The notes under the pieces were generated by a model. It was given only the letters and a program-made list of their open reading frames with translations, did no database searches and had not been told where the DNA came from. Made by a program: the position numbers and the translations under genes. From CAMDPA01 sp965223035 (GTDB lineage Bacteria; Pseudomonadota; Alphaproteobacteria; Rhizobiales; Hyphomicrobiaceae), in NCBI GenBank assembly GCA_965223035.1, contig OZ244980.1, forward strand, positions 744,001 through 808,000: 64,000 nt of DNA. Direction: 5' to 3'. Shown piece after piece: positions 26,156-35,686 of this stretch. Position 1 is the first letter of the stretch, and the number at the start of each line of letters is the position of its first letter.

Positions 26156-26989
26156 ATGTCGCCCACCGAGATGCAACGAATTATCGAGGCCGCATGGGAG
26201 CGGCGTGAGAGCATCACGGCTGCCACCAGGGGCGAGGTGCGCACCGCCGTCGACAGTGCCCTGTCGGCGCTCGACAAGGGGACGGCGCGGGTCGCGGAAA
26301 AGTCCGCAGACAGCTGGATCGTCAATCAATGGCTGAAAAAAGCCGTGTTGCTTTCGTTCCGCCTCAACGACAATTGGAACCACGTGATCGCACGCGACAC
26401 GGGTTACACCATCGGGTGGGACAAAGTTCTTTTGAAATTTGCCGAATGGGGCGAGGCCGATTTCAAGGCTGCCGGGTTTCGTGCGGTTCCCGGCGCTATC
26501 GTACGCCGCGGATCGTTTGTTGCACCCAACGTCGTGCTGATGCCGTCGTTCGTGAACATCGGCGCTTACGTCGACACCGGCACCATGGTCGATACCTGGG
26601 CGACGGTGGGATCCTGCGCTCAGATCGGCAAGGATTGCCACATTTCGGGCGGGGCTGGGATCGGCGGGGTGTTGGAGCCGTTGCAAGCCAATCCGGTGAT
26701 CATCGAGGACAACTGCTTCGTCGGGGCGCGATCGGAGGTCGCGGAAGGCGTCATCGTTGGCGAGGGCAGCGTGTTGTCGATGGGTGTATACCTGGGGGCC
26801 TCGACGCGGATCATCGATCGGGCCAACGGTCACGTGCATTACGGCCGGGTCCCGCCATTCTCGGTGGTGGTTCCTGGCGCGATGCCGGGTCCATCGGGCG
26901 GGCCGGCGCTTTACTGCGCCGTTATCGTTAAGACGGTGGACGCGCAAACGCGCGCCAAAACCGGGATCAATGAGCTGCTTCGGGAGTAA
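26156..26989 (+). CDS. dapD: 2,3,4,5-tetrahydropyridine-2,6-dicarboxylate N-succinyltransferase
   Basis: This 277-aa enzyme of the succinylase branch of lysine/diaminopimelate synthesis transfers succinyl from succinyl-CoA to tetrahydrodipicolinate. It has an N-terminal helical domain, then a left-handed beta-helix of hexapeptide repeats (VAPNVVLMPSFVNIGAYVDTGTMVDTW across the window, GSCAQIGKDCHISGGAGIGG), and the C-terminal motif YCAVIVKTVDAQTRAKT. Length is normal. The start has GGAG at a 6-nt spacing. Neither dapE nor another dap gene lies next to it; a palindromic repeat follows after 21 nt. Confidence 0.97.
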   Translation: MSPTEMQRIIEAAWERRESITAATRGEVRTAVDSALSALDKGTARVAEKSADSWIVNQWLKKAVLLSFRLNDNWNHVIARDTGYTIGWDKVLLKFAEWGEADFKAAGFRAVPGAIVRRGSFVAPNVVLMPSFVNIGAYVDTGTMVDTWATVGSCAQIGKDCHISGGAGIGGVLEPLQANPVIIEDNCFVGARSEVAEGVIVGEGSVLSMGVYLGASTRIIDRANGHVHYGRVPPFSVVVPGAMPGPSGGPALYCAVIVKTVDAQTRAKTGINELLRE

Positions 26990-27010
26990 CCGCCGCTGCC
27001 GGCCTGCGCG

Positions 27011-27164
27011 CTAGAGCAACTGGCCTTTAATCGGAATCGGAACGATCCCGAGTAAAGGCAGAATGTTGCTCTACACTTTAAGGGCGATCATCTTTGCGCC
27101 TTAAATCGGAACCGGCGCAATTGGAATCGGCGTTGCGGTTCCGATTTAAGGCGCGATGATCTAG
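27011..27164 (+). repeat. Mosaic palindromic repeat, copy 3 (full form)
   Basis: This is a complete 154-bp element bounded by CTAG at both ends. Hairpin A is formed by GCCTTTAATCGG and its complement around AACG. A spacer ACACTTTAAGGGC follows. Hairpin B has GCGCCTTAAATCGGAACC pairing with GGTTCCGATTTAAGGCGC across a loop of about 23 nt. Confidence 0.92.
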
Positions 27165-27228
27165 GCCGGACAATAGCGACGGCGCGATCAGCCGCGCGGG
27201 TTGGAGCAAGCTGTGTTCGGTTGATGGC

Positions 27229-27318
27229 CACGGCGGGTGTTGGGCCCACGGCGGGTGTTGAGCCCACGGCGGGTGTTGAGCCCATGGCGGGTGTTGGGCC
27301 CACGGCGGGTGTTGGTCC
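27229..27318. repeat. 18-bp tandem repeat, five units
   Basis: Unit CACGGCGGGTGTTGGGCC is repeated five times head to tail with single-base differences (G/A at position 15, C/T in unit 4, G/T in the last). No gene runs through it with family similarity. It looks like a minisatellite and may vary in copy number between strains. Confidence 0.85.
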
Positions 27319-27521
27319 AGAGACGCGCCGCGATCGCCGGGTCGCTGCGCCCGGCGGCGTCAGGCGGCCGCGAAGCCGAGTCGACCGCGCGAAGAGCCGA
27401 TGTCCGTTGAACGCTCAACCGCCGGTGAACGTCAACACCCTCGCGTAAATGTCCGGACAAAAAGGAATGGCCAAGGGGCACGGCTTTTGCCATAACAAGG
27501 CCATACGAAAAGGGAGGTGGT

Positions 27522-28058
27522 ATGGCCGACCGGCTGGTCGAGGCGCCCAAGACGCCGTCACTGATCGATCGAATCTTTCTTGGATTCGCCAGCATTCTTA
27601 ATGTGTTGTCAGCGATCTGGCTGTCCGCGATCGCGCTGCTCATCCTTTACGATGTGGTCGGGCGCGAAGTTTTCGGCTCGCCGCTTTACGGCACCAACGA
27701 GATCGTTGCGAACTCGGTCTTGTCCGTAATGCTGCTTCAGCTTCCGTTGTCGATACTCACCCGCGGCTCGCTGCGTACGACCATCGTTTATGGGGGGCTG
27801 AGCACGCGCGGCAAGGGGATCGTCGATGCCCTGTCCTATGCTTTCGGCGCCTGCCTGTTTCTCACCATCGCCATCGGCGGTTGGGGGTTCATGATCGAGG
27901 CCTGGGAGATCGGTGAAATGGAGGGCTCCGGCGTGGTCTCGATTCCCGTCTATCCAATCCGCACGCTGGTGGTATTCATTGGTATCGTTGGAATGCTCGT
28001 ATGCTTGCTGCAGGCCTACAAGGGTCTCTTCGCACCGCACGACTACATCGATGACTGA
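27522..28058 (+). CDS. TRAP transporter small permease (DctQ type)
   Basis: This 178-aa protein has four predicted membrane helices (about 22-45, 60-80, 98-122, 142-165) and DctQ-type features such as LYDVVGREVFGSPLYGTNEI. It pairs with the large permease downstream to form a tripartite ATP-independent periplasmic transporter driven by an ion gradient. The start ATG is 4 nt after GGGAGG. It is the first gene of a DctQ-DctM-DctP operon. Confidence 0.93.
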   Translation: MADRLVEAPKTPSLIDRIFLGFASILNVLSAIWLSAIALLILYDVVGREVFGSPLYGTNEIVANSVLSVMLLQLPLSILTRGSLRTTIVYGGLSTRGKGIVDALSYAFGACLFLTIAIGGWGFMIEAWEIGEMEGSGVVSIPVYPIRTLVVFIGIVGMLVCLLQAYKGLFAPHDYIDD

Positions 28059-28116
28059 ACAGCGGTACAGGTCATATCGCTGAGGGAAAGTAAGCGCAAA
28101 GGTCATTCGCAGATCC

Positions 28117-29460
28117 ATGGAACTTGATCAGAACGTCATTTTGCTGACCATGCTGGCCTTGATGTTTGCCGGCATCTTGTTCGGCATCCACATCGGATTT
28201 GCGTTTGCCATCACGGCCTTCATCGGCAACGTCTTGATCTTCGGCGGCAAGGATGGCGATTGGGAAGGCGGCTTGGACATCGCCTTAAGTGGGGTCGGCA
28301 GCGTCGCTTACGAGTATCTGCGCAGCGAGGTGTTCGCTGCCATTCCGCTGTTCATGCTGATGGGCGATTTCGTCAATAAATCCGGTTCGGCGCGCGATCT
28401 GTATAACCTCATCAACCGGGCGCTAGGCGCGATCCCTGGGCGGCTGGCGGTGGCGACGGTCGCCGGTAACGCTGTGTTTGCCGCCGTAACCGGCGTTTCA
28501 ATCGCCGCAGCGGCCGCCTTCAGCCGCATCGCCTACCCGCAGATGCGCCATTACGGTTATGACAAGCCGTTCGCGTTAGGGGCGGTGGCCGGCAGCGCCT
28601 GTCTCGGGATGATCATCCCACCGAGCGTGCTGCTGATCGTGTGGGGGATCATCGCCGAGCTTTCGATCGCGCAGCTGTTCTTGGCCGGAGCGGTGCCGGG
28701 CATCATCCTGGCCTTTATCTACATGATCTATATTGCCGCGCGCGCGACGATGAACCCGCAGCTCGCGCCGGCGGTGCCCGATACCGGTGCGCAAGTGCCG
28801 ATGACGCTTGCTGAGATCGCTAGCGGGTTGTTGATCGGCCTGCTGATTTTTGTCGTATTGGGCGGGATCTGGGGCGGTATCTTCACCCCATCCGAGGCGG
28901 GCGGCGTCGGGGCGGCGGCGGCGGTGGTGCTCGGCCTGCTTAAGGGCATGAGCTTGCGGGGCATTGGCCGGGCCGTCGTTGATTCCGGCAAGGCCGCCGC
29001 ACCCATCATGTTCTTGCTGCTGACGGCAAACATGTATGCCAAGTTCATGGAAACGGCCGGCATGTCCGAGCTCATTCGCGGCGCATTCGAGACCTACAAT
29101 CTGAGCGATTTCGGTGTTTTGGTCGTCATCGTCTTGATTTGGTTGCTGCTCGGTATGGTGATCGACTCGATTTCGATCATTCTGATAACCGTACCGATAT
29201 TTGCGCCCTTGACAGCGGGCTTTTTCGATCCCATCGCGTTTGCGATCTTCGGCATTTTGGCGATCGAGGCGGGGCTATTGACGCCGCCGTTTGGACTGTT
29301 GGTCTACACCGTAAAGGGCACGGTTGAGGATCGATCGGTGACGTTGGGTGAGATCTTTTCCGGATCGGTGCCCTATTGGATCTTGATGCTGGGCGTCATG
29401 ATCCTGATTTGGCTCGTGCCGGAATTGGCCACTTGGCTACCGTCCAACATGCTGAAATGA
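28117..29460 (+). CDS. TRAP transporter large permease (DctM type)
   Basis: This 447-aa polytopic protein with about 12 hydrophobic segments shows DctM motifs: SEVFAAIPLFMLMGDFVNKS, RLAVATVAGNAVFAAVTGVS, GSACLGMIIPPSVLLIVWG, and EAGLLTPPFGLLVYTVKG. It forms the substrate translocation channel with DctQ. 58 nt separate it from dctQ and 182 nt from the binding-protein gene. Confidence 0.95.
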   Translation: MELDQNVILLTMLALMFAGILFGIHIGFAFAITAFIGNVLIFGGKDGDWEGGLDIALSGVGSVAYEYLRSEVFAAIPLFMLMGDFVNKSGSARDLYNLINRALGAIPGRLAVATVAGNAVFAAVTGVSIAAAAAFSRIAYPQMRHYGYDKPFALGAVAGSACLGMIIPPSVLLIVWGIIAELSIAQLFLAGAVPGIILAFIYMIYIAARATMNPQLAPAVPDTGAQVPMTLAEIASGLLIGLLIFVVLGGIWGGIFTPSEAGGVGAAAAVVLGLLKGMSLRGIGRAVVDSGKAAAPIMFLLLTANMYAKFMETAGMSELIRGAFETYNLSDFGVLVVIVLIWLLLGMVIDSISIILITVPIFAPLTAGFFDPIAFAIFGILAIEAGLLTPPFGLLVYTVKGTVEDRSVTLGEIFSGSVPYWILMLGVMILIWLVPELATWLPSNMLK

Positions 29461-29642
29461 AGTATCGAAAACCTGAAATGGGAGTATGCCGATTGATCGC
29501 AGATCACGACAAACTGAAATGTGAGCACAATTGGCGATCGTTTCCGCCGTTGGATGCTTCGACGGTCGGTTTGGGCGAAGTTGGTCCCCGCCCTCAGCTA
29601 CGACATGGGCCAACAACAACCAAGAAAGGGAGATCATCAACA

Positions 29643-30749
29643 GTGAGGAACACGCTTAAAACGATAGGCGGCGCCAGCATTGCCGCGATGGCCGCCGCCG
29701 TGATTAGCGGATCGTCGGCCTTGGCCTTCTCGATGAAAGGCGACGAGATCACTTTGCGGATGGGTTCCGGCCATTCCGACAAAGTGACCTATGTAGAGTA
29801 TATGAAAAACTATTTCGCCAAGCGCGTGTCGGAGCGCGCAGCGAAAGAGACCAAGTACAAAGTCAATTTCAAACACCATTATGCCGGCTCGTTGGTCAAG
29901 GTGCATGATACGTTGGAAGGCGTGCAAGATGGTCGGCTTGATTTGGGCGGCTGGTGTGTGTGCTTTGACGACGACAAGGCGATGGCGTTGAACATCACCT
30001 ATTTCGTGCCGTTCAGCGACCCGGACGGCAATCGTCAGCACAAGGTGATGGCGCGCCTTCTCAAAGAGTTCCCAGAACTCTATCAGGATCTCGGCAAACG
30101 CTATCGGCAACGGCTGTTGGCGATGGGCGGCTTTGGCAACTATGGCCTCCTGACCGCGTTCGACTGGAACGATTTTTCAGATCTCAACAACAAGAAGATC
30201 CTTGCAGCCGGGCCCAATCTGCCGTGGGTGGAGGGCATCGCCATTCCCGTCCGCACCACGATCCCGACCGCGGCCCAACAGCTGTCCACCGGTGTTGGCC
30301 AGGGTATCGTGCTGTTCCCCGACACCGATTACAAGCTGAAGTTCCACGAGGCGGCCGGCAAGAGCTCGGTCTACACGGTGACGGACTTCGGCAACGTGAT
30401 CCAGAACGTCTTATCGCTCAATCATCGTACCGAAAGACGGCTGCCCAAGGAGGTTCTCAAGATCATCGAGGAAGAGGCCATAAATTGGGGCCGCGAGTCG
30501 ACGGCCAAGGCGGTCAAGGACCATCAATGGGGCCTCGATATGCTGGCCAAGGATGGGGTAAAGGTAAAGAAGATCTCGAAGGACGCTCAAAAGGCCTGGG
30601 CGACGCGCTTGAAGGATTGGCCTAACGAGCGCGCGCAAGCGGTGAAGGCGAAAAAGCGGATCGATATGCCGAAGATCATGCGCGCCTACATCAAGTACAT
30701 GCAGGAGGCCGGCCACAAAACCCCGATCGATTACAAGATCGAGGGCTAA
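29643..30749 (+). CDS. TRAP transporter substrate-binding protein (DctP type)
   Basis: This 368-aa periplasmic protein has a signal peptide (MRNTLKTIGG start, cleaved near SSALAFS). DctP-like features include VSERAAKETKYKVNFKHHYA, GSLVKVHDTLEGVQDGRLDL and a long C-terminal helix region. The start GTG at 29643 has AAAGGGAGA upstream. The substrate is unknown. The segment GGWCVCFDDDKAMALNITYF lies around the ligand region; an unusual paired cysteine there may form a disulfide. Confidence 0.92.
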   Translation: MRNTLKTIGGASIAAMAAAVISGSSALAFSMKGDEITLRMGSGHSDKVTYVEYMKNYFAKRVSERAAKETKYKVNFKHHYAGSLVKVHDTLEGVQDGRLDLGGWCVCFDDDKAMALNITYFVPFSDPDGNRQHKVMARLLKEFPELYQDLGKRYRQRLLAMGGFGNYGLLTAFDWNDFSDLNNKKILAAGPNLPWVEGIAIPVRTTIPTAAQQLSTGVGQGIVLFPDTDYKLKFHEAAGKSSVYTVTDFGNVIQNVLSLNHRTERRLPKEVLKIIEEEAINWGRESTAKAVKDHQWGLDMLAKDGVKVKKISKDAQKAWATRLKDWPNERAQAVKAKKRIDMPKIMRAYIKYMQEAGHKTPIDYKIEG

Positions 30750-31052
30750 CCGACCCTTGTTGCGTTCAGATTTGGCTGCAACCATCTCGCTCCCCACCGG
30801 TCCACCTAACGGCGTGCTTGTATGGGTGGACGGGTGGAGGAACGGGGCGGCGAGCGGGCCGGCAAGGCGGATCCGCCAAAGGCGAAAATGAGCTAGGCCG
30901 GTCTTCAATCGGGAACGGGGCGGCGCGATCGTCGCCCCGTCCTGTCATCATGGCCGCGCCTATTTGAGCGCGCCCATTTGAGCAATGTGCCCGCCTACGG
31001 GTAGAACAGGCGTTGCGATCACCGCCGGTTGCTCAAGGATGGAGGATTTGCC
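30750..31052. other. Intergenic region after the TRAP operon
   Basis: No gene is seen. A weak hairpin at 30915-30940 (ACGGGGCG pairing with CGCCCCGT) could terminate the TRAP transcript. The end of the region carries the GGAGG ribosome binding site of the next gene. Confidence 0.4.
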
Positions 31053-32048
31053 GTGCTCAATGTTGCGGTCGTCGGAATGGGTTGGTGGGGCCGGCAGATC
31101 GTGGGCAGCTTGGTCGGCAGTGACCTCATCAGGGTTACCCACGGTGTCGATGTCGAGCCGGCCGGTGCGCGGGCCTTTGCTGATAGCCATGGATTGCGGC
31201 TGGGCTCCAACTACCAGGCCGTGCTTGAGGATTTGAGCGTCGACGGCGTCATTCTGGCCACGCCGCATGGCCTGCACGCGTCACAGGTGTTGGCCGCCGC
31301 GGCGCACAAAAAGCAGGTGTTTTGTGAAAAACCGCTGGCGCTATCGGTGGCCGACGCGCAACGCATGATCGACGCCTGCGAGGAGGCCGGCGTGAGGCTC
31401 GGCATCGGTCACGAGCGGCGGTTCGAACCGGCGCTGGAAGCCTTGAAGCGCGAGCTGGATGACGGGGCGTTCGGTACGCTGATCCATTTGGACTGCAATT
31501 GGTCGCACAACATCATGACCAAGGTGCCGGCCTCAGGCTGGCGCAAAGACCCTGCGCAGGCACCGTTGGGAACGCTGACGGCGCTCGGCGTGCACATCAC
31601 GGATTATTTCCAATCGATCGCCGGTCCGGTGGCGACCGTCAGCGTGGAAACCGCCCATCGCTCCCAGTTGTTTCCCAGCGACGATGTTGTGGTGGTCCGA
31701 CTGAGGTTTGCCAGCGGCGCAACCGGGACTTTATGCAATATTGCGACGACGCCGTTCTATAGCCGCGTCACCGCCTATGGAGACAAGGGCTGGGGCGAAG
31801 CGCGCGAGAACTCCAATGTCGACATCCCGGAGCCGGCGACGCTGACGACGCGTGGACTGGATGAGCAGCTCACGATCAAGTCGTTCAAGCCACGCAACAC
31901 GGTGCGGCTCAATCTAGAGCAATGGGCGGGGGCTGCGCTGCAGCGGTCCGACTACCGTTTCACCGCCGCTGAGATGCTGCACAACATTGCCATCTTGGAG
32001 GCGATCATTCGCTCGGCGCACTCCGGCGCGACCATCGCGGTGGGGTGA
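31053..32048 (+). CDS. Gfo/Idh/MocA-family NAD(P)-dependent oxidoreductase
   Basis: This 331-aa enzyme has an N-terminal Rossmann fold (VAVVGMGWWGRQIVGSL) and the family catalytic motif KKQVFCEKPLALSVADAQRM. The C-terminal domain contains GTLTALGVHITDYFQSIAGP, where GxHxxD-type residues bind substrate. Relatives oxidise sugars, inositols or related polyols. The GTG start at 31053 follows GGAGG by 7 nt. Proximity to the TRAP transporter suggests, but does not show, that it acts on the imported compound. Confidence 0.9.
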   Translation: MLNVAVVGMGWWGRQIVGSLVGSDLIRVTHGVDVEPAGARAFADSHGLRLGSNYQAVLEDLSVDGVILATPHGLHASQVLAAAAHKKQVFCEKPLALSVADAQRMIDACEEAGVRLGIGHERRFEPALEALKRELDDGAFGTLIHLDCNWSHNIMTKVPASGWRKDPAQAPLGTLTALGVHITDYFQSIAGPVATVSVETAHRSQLFPSDDVVVVRLRFASGATGTLCNIATTPFYSRVTAYGDKGWGEARENSNVDIPEPATLTTRGLDEQLTIKSFKPRNTVRLNLEQWAGAALQRSDYRFTAAEMLHNIAILEAIIRSAHSGATIAVG

Positions 32049-32157
32049 GGCTGGATTGGATCGGCCGGTAGCGAGGATTGAAGTCAGAGCCTGTTAGAGT
32101 GAACCTGGACCTTCCCGTTCCCCATATGGTCACCCAGTGGCACGATGCAGTGGGTGG

Positions 32158-32312
32158 CTAGAGCAACCTGCCTTTAATCGGAATCGGAACCATCCCGATT
32201 AAAGGCAGAAGGTTGCTCTACCCTTTAAGAGCGATCATCTCTGCGCCTTAAATCGGAACCGGCGCAATTGGAATCGGCGTTGCGGTTCCGATTTAAGGCG
32301 CGATGATCCAGG
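32158..32312 (+). repeat. Mosaic palindromic repeat, copy 4 (full form)
   Basis: This is a complete two-hairpin element, CTAG at the left end and CCAG at the right. Hairpin A: CTGCCTTTAATCGG/CCGATTAAAGGCAG. Hairpin B: GCGCCTTAAATCGGAACC with its complement. It lies between the convergent Gfo/Idh and hyuB genes and fills most of the 32049-32344 gap. Confidence 0.92.
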
Positions 32313-32344
32313 CGGAGCAGCGGGATCCCGGCGCCCTCAAAACC

Positions 32345-34018
32345 TCATGCTTGGCTATCGGTTCGGCCCGCGGTCCTCGCGCCTGCGGCCGACACGTAGC
32401 CTTCCCGTAGATCTCGCTCGATCGCCGCGCGCTCGCGCTCAGCCGGTGGGCCGAAGCCGCCGCCGCCGGCGGTTTGCAGGCGAAACCGATCGCCCGCCCG
32501 CATCGGGTAACGACCGGGCGGCAGGGATCGCGCATCGGCCGTGCCCAAGCCGACGACGAACTGCGCTCGGCCGCCCGGGCTGCCGCCGACAAGGCCATGC
32601 GGCGGGAATCTCGATTTGTCAAAGCGGCGGTTAACGGTCGCGTCCTCCAGCAGCTGGTAGTCCCGGATCATGCTGAGCCCGCCGCGCCATCGCCCCGCCC
32701 CGCCGGAGTCGGGGGCAAGTTCAAAACGCGTGATGCGGCAGGGAAACTCCGATTCCAAGATCTCGATCGGCGTAATGTGCAGATTCGACAGGTGGGCGGC
32801 CGTGCCGGAAGCGCCATCATGACCGGCGCCGGCACCGTAGGCCGACCCGATGATCTCATATTGCATGTTGGCTTGGCCGGGGCGAGGCTTGGCCCAAAGG
32901 ATGCCCATCGCACTTGAAGAGCCGGCACCGGCACAGGCCCGGGCCGGGTTGAGCTGGGCCAGAGCTTCCAGGATCACATCGACCAGCTTGAGGTTGACCA
33001 TCTGATAGTTGGACACGGGTCCGGGCGGTTCCGCATTGGTCACGGTGCGATCGCCGTGAACGATACGCACGACATCGCGCATGCCGTCGTTAAACTCCAG
33101 GTCGGGGCCGAGGCTGCCGATCAGCGCGTAAAACACGCAAGCCTCGATCATCGACGGCCGCAGGTTGACCGGCCCCTTCGCTTGCGGGGCGCTGCCCGAG
33201 AAATCAAACGTCGCCGTGCCGTCATCAAGTGTCACCGACACGGCCAGCTTCACCGGCTGGTCGAGGTCGACCCCGTCGCTATCGATAAAGCCTTCAGCGC
33301 CAGCCGTGCCGGCGGGCAAGGCAGCGATGCGTTGGCGCAAGGCCTGGGCGGCGCCGTCGAGAATGGCTGAGAACGCTTGTTCCAATTCGGCGGCACCGAA
33401 GCGTTGGGCGAGCGCCGTCACGCGGTCGACGCCCATTTCCGTCACGGCGATCTGGGCGTTGACGTCGCCCCTGACCAGCACCGGCTGTCGGGTGTTGGCG
33501 AGGATCACGCGCTCGATGTCAGGCAGCGGCCGGCCGGCGGCGCGAATCTTGATCGGCGGCAGCAGCAGGCCTTCTTGAAACATCTCGGTGGCATTGGCCG
33601 ACGTGGAGCCCGGCACGGTTCCCCCGACATCGGCCTTGTGCGCGATCGAGCCGCAGAACGCGATGATTCTGTCGTCCGCAAACACGGGCGCGATGAACGC
33701 CATGTCGGATACGTGCGGCAGGCCGCCCTCATAGGGGTGGTTGCACACGAACACGTCACCGGGCGCAATCGCTGTCTCAGGTCCGCCTTCGCCGTCGTAG
33801 AGCTGCAGAATGCGGCTGACCAAGTGTCGATAGACCGGCGCATGGAAGAACATCGGCGGAGCGACGATCAGCCGACCGACGCGGTCGACGACGACGCAGG
33901 AGAAATCGCGCGACTCGCGGATGATCATCGAGTATCCCGAGCGATAGAAATGGTAATGCATTTCATCGACGAGGCTGCTGATCTTATTGCGCAGGATCTG
34001 GATGATGATGGCGTCCAT
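32345..34018 (-). CDS. Hydantoinase B / oxoprolinase family protein (HyuB)
   Basis: This 557-codon frame matches HyuB: ILRNKISSLVDEMHYHFYRS, RDFSCVVVDRVGRLI, DVFVCNHPYEGGLPHVSDMA, ANTRQPVLVRGDVNAQIAV, and SGGAGRWRGGLSMIRDYQLL near the C-terminus. HyuA and HyuB together hydrolyse ATP-dependently 5-membered cyclic amides or carboxylate ketones (acetone or acetophenone carboxylase relatives). No hyuA is adjacent: upstream is the metallopeptidase gene, downstream a palindromic repeat. ATG at 34018 gives the family start. Confidence 0.92.
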   Translation of the reverse strand: MDAIIIQILRNKISSLVDEMHYHFYRSGYSMIIRESRDFSCVVVDRVGRLIVAPPMFFHAPVYRHLVSRILQLYDGEGGPETAIAPGDVFVCNHPYEGGLPHVSDMAFIAPVFADDRIIAFCGSIAHKADVGGTVPGSTSANATEMFQEGLLLPPIKIRAAGRPLPDIERVILANTRQPVLVRGDVNAQIAVTEMGVDRVTALAQRFGAAELEQAFSAILDGAAQALRQRIAALPAGTAGAEGFIDSDGVDLDQPVKLAVSVTLDDGTATFDFSGSAPQAKGPVNLRPSMIEACVFYALIGSLGPDLEFNDGMRDVVRIVHGDRTVTNAEPPGPVSNYQMVNLKLVDVILEALAQLNPARACAGAGSSSAMGILWAKPRPGQANMQYEIIGSAYGAGAGHDGASGTAAHLSNLHITPIEILESEFPCRITRFELAPDSGGAGRWRGGLSMIRDYQLLEDATVNRRFDKSRFPPHGLVGGSPGGRAQFVVGLGTADARSLPPGRYPMRAGDRFRLQTAGGGGFGPPAERERAAIERDLREGYVSAAGARTAGRTDSQA

Positions 34019-34123
34019 GGTGCAGCGCCGCATTTGGTGGGGGTGATCGGCATCGGGCCACGCGGTGTTGATGGCCAACGGCCGGAAGTGGCGCCCATTT
34101 ATCCTACAACGCGGCGACCTCGG

Positions 34124-34810
34124 TCAAAACCGCAACACCCGCAGCCATCGCATGATATCAAGCAGGCTGACGGCGGCGGCGGCGACATAGGTCAGCGCCG
34201 CTGCGCGCAGGATGTGGCGGGCGGCGGGCAGGTCCCGCTGCTTGACGTAGCCGCCCTCCGCCAAAAGCGGCAGCGCCCGCCGGAAGCTGGCGTCGAATTC
34301 AACCGGCAGCGTGACCGCGTGGATCAGGATCGTCACGCTCATGATCAGCAGGCCCGCCACCACGTTGACCACGAGAATGGCTGGCGACTTGACCAACAAC
34401 AGCAACACCGGCGCCGATAGCATCACGATCGAACCGAACGATTGGATCCAATCCGCCTGCTTGGCCAGCTGCGTGCGCGCGGTAAGGGGTGGATACCCGG
34501 TGGCGTCCTGCATGGCGTGGCCGACCTCATGGGCGGCAATCACGATCGCTGCGAGCGAGCGGCCGGCATAGTTGGCCTTCAGCAACCGCACGGCTCGCGC
34601 GTCCGGGTCGTAGTGGTCGCCCAGCGTCGTCTGCTCAACTTTGACGTGGCTGAGACCCATGCGGTCGAGCAAATGCCGCGCCAGTTCACCACCCGTGCCG
34701 GGGATGTCGGCGCGGTCGTTGGCATGCTTGGCGATCACGCCTCTCACCCATAGCTGGGGCAAGAACGCGAGGGCCAAAACGCCGATGGCGACCAGGGCAA
34801 CGATCAGCAC
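34124..34810 (-). CDS. YugP-family zinc metallopeptidase (membrane)
   Basis: This 228-aa membrane protein has an N-terminal helix (about 3-20), the zinc motif HEVGHAMQD (about residues 94-102) with the preceding ARAVRLLKANYAGRSLAAIV, and two or three C-terminal membrane helices. It matches the neutral zinc metallopeptidase YugP group; function is unknown. Its stop lies 106 nt upstream of hyuB; the peptide deformylase gene is 24 nt upstream on the same strand. Confidence 0.88.
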   Translation of the reverse strand: MLIVALVAIGVLALAFLPQLWVRGVIAKHANDRADIPGTGGELARHLLDRMGLSHVKVEQTTLGDHYDPDARAVRLLKANYAGRSLAAIVIAAHEVGHAMQDATGYPPLTARTQLAKQADWIQSFGSIVMLSAPVLLLLVKSPAILVVNVVAGLLIMSVTILIHAVTLPVEFDASFRRALPLLAEGGYVKQRDLPAARHILRAAALTYVAAAAVSLLDIMRWLRVLRF

Positions 34811-34833
34811 GTCATTCCCCCACGCTGGTCAGT

Positions 34834-35397
34834 TCAAGGCTCCGACCGTGCCTGCTTGCGGAACTTGCGAACGATGATATCGCGCTTGAGACGAGAAAGA
34901 TAATCGATGATCAGCTTGCCGTTAAGGTGATCGATCTCATGCTGGATCACCGTTGCCTGCAGGCCGCTGGCCGATAACCGCTGCTCAGCGCCCGATCGGT
35001 CGAGATACCGGACCTGCACGGTCGATGGCCGCTCGATATCCACCCGCACCTCCGGCAATGACAGACAGCCCTCATCATAGGTGGCGCGTGCTGAGCTGAG
35101 CTCGAAAATTTCGGGGTTGATCATGATGATCGGATCCCTGACCGGTGGGATGTCTTCGGCATCGTCGCTTGCGGTCGCGTTGTCATCCTCGGCTGTTTCT
35201 CGCTCGGCAACGTCGAGCACGATCAGGCGGCGCGGAATCCCGACCTGAACGGCGGCGAGCCCGATACCGGGAGCCGCGTACATGGTTTCCAACATGTTAT
35301 CGATCAGCCGTTGCAAATCGTCGTCGACCCGTTCAATCGGGGCGGAGGTCTTGCGCAGCAACGGATCCGGCAGCGTAATGATCGGCAGCTTGGACAT
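34834..35397 (-). CDS. def: Peptide deformylase
   Basis: This 187-aa metalloenzyme removes the N-formyl group from nascent proteins. All three motifs are present: GIGLAAVQVG, EGCLSLPEV (Cys ligand) and QHEIDHLNGKL (two His ligands and catalytic Glu). An acidic insert (ETAEDDNATASDDAEDIPP, about residues 67-85) lies between motifs 1 and 2 and is longer than in most alphaproteobacterial Def proteins. No fmt lies next to it. Confidence 0.95.
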   Translation of the reverse strand: MSKLPIITLPDPLLRKTSAPIERVDDDLQRLIDNMLETMYAAPGIGLAAVQVGIPRRLIVLDVAERETAEDDNATASDDAEDIPPVRDPIIMINPEIFELSSARATYDEGCLSLPEVRVDIERPSTVQVRYLDRSGAEQRLSASGLQATVIQHEIDHLNGKLIIDYLSRLKRDIIVRKFRKQARSEP

Positions 35398-35686
35398 GCC
35401 CAGGAGATAGGCGACGGGGTGCTGTCGGTCAACAAGTCAACTGGCGCGGCCGCTGACCTTTCCATCGCTAAGATTGACTCGCTGTCGCTGTCGCTCAGCC
35501 CAAGACGGGCGCGGGAGCGGGATGGATCAAACTAACGCACCAAGGCAGGATGCGCCTGAGGTTGACGCCGCAACTTATTGGTTCAGCCTTAGCGGCTTGC
35601 CATTGAGCGAGGCAATGCTGGCGTGCGCGGCGCGCGGCCGGCATGGGTGGATCGCCGATCGGACTTGCAGCGAGAGAGGGAGCAGC

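Larger units (their letters stand above)
26990..27521. other. Repeat-rich intergenic region between dapD and the TRAP genes
   Basis: It contains a full palindromic element (27011-27164) and a five-unit 18-bp tandem repeat (27229-27318). The rest (27319-27521) shows no gene; the final bases carry the GGGAGG ribosome binding site of the TRAP small permease gene. Confidence 0.7.

Noticed and set aside
25982..26947. 321-codon minus-strand frame opposite dapD
   Set aside because: dapD has unmistakable hexapeptide repeats and normal length; the antisense frame shows no domain.
27229..27318. CRISPR array
   Set aside because: Units are contiguous 18-bp tandem copies with no spacers; no cas gene is near. 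The same holds for 45840-45903.
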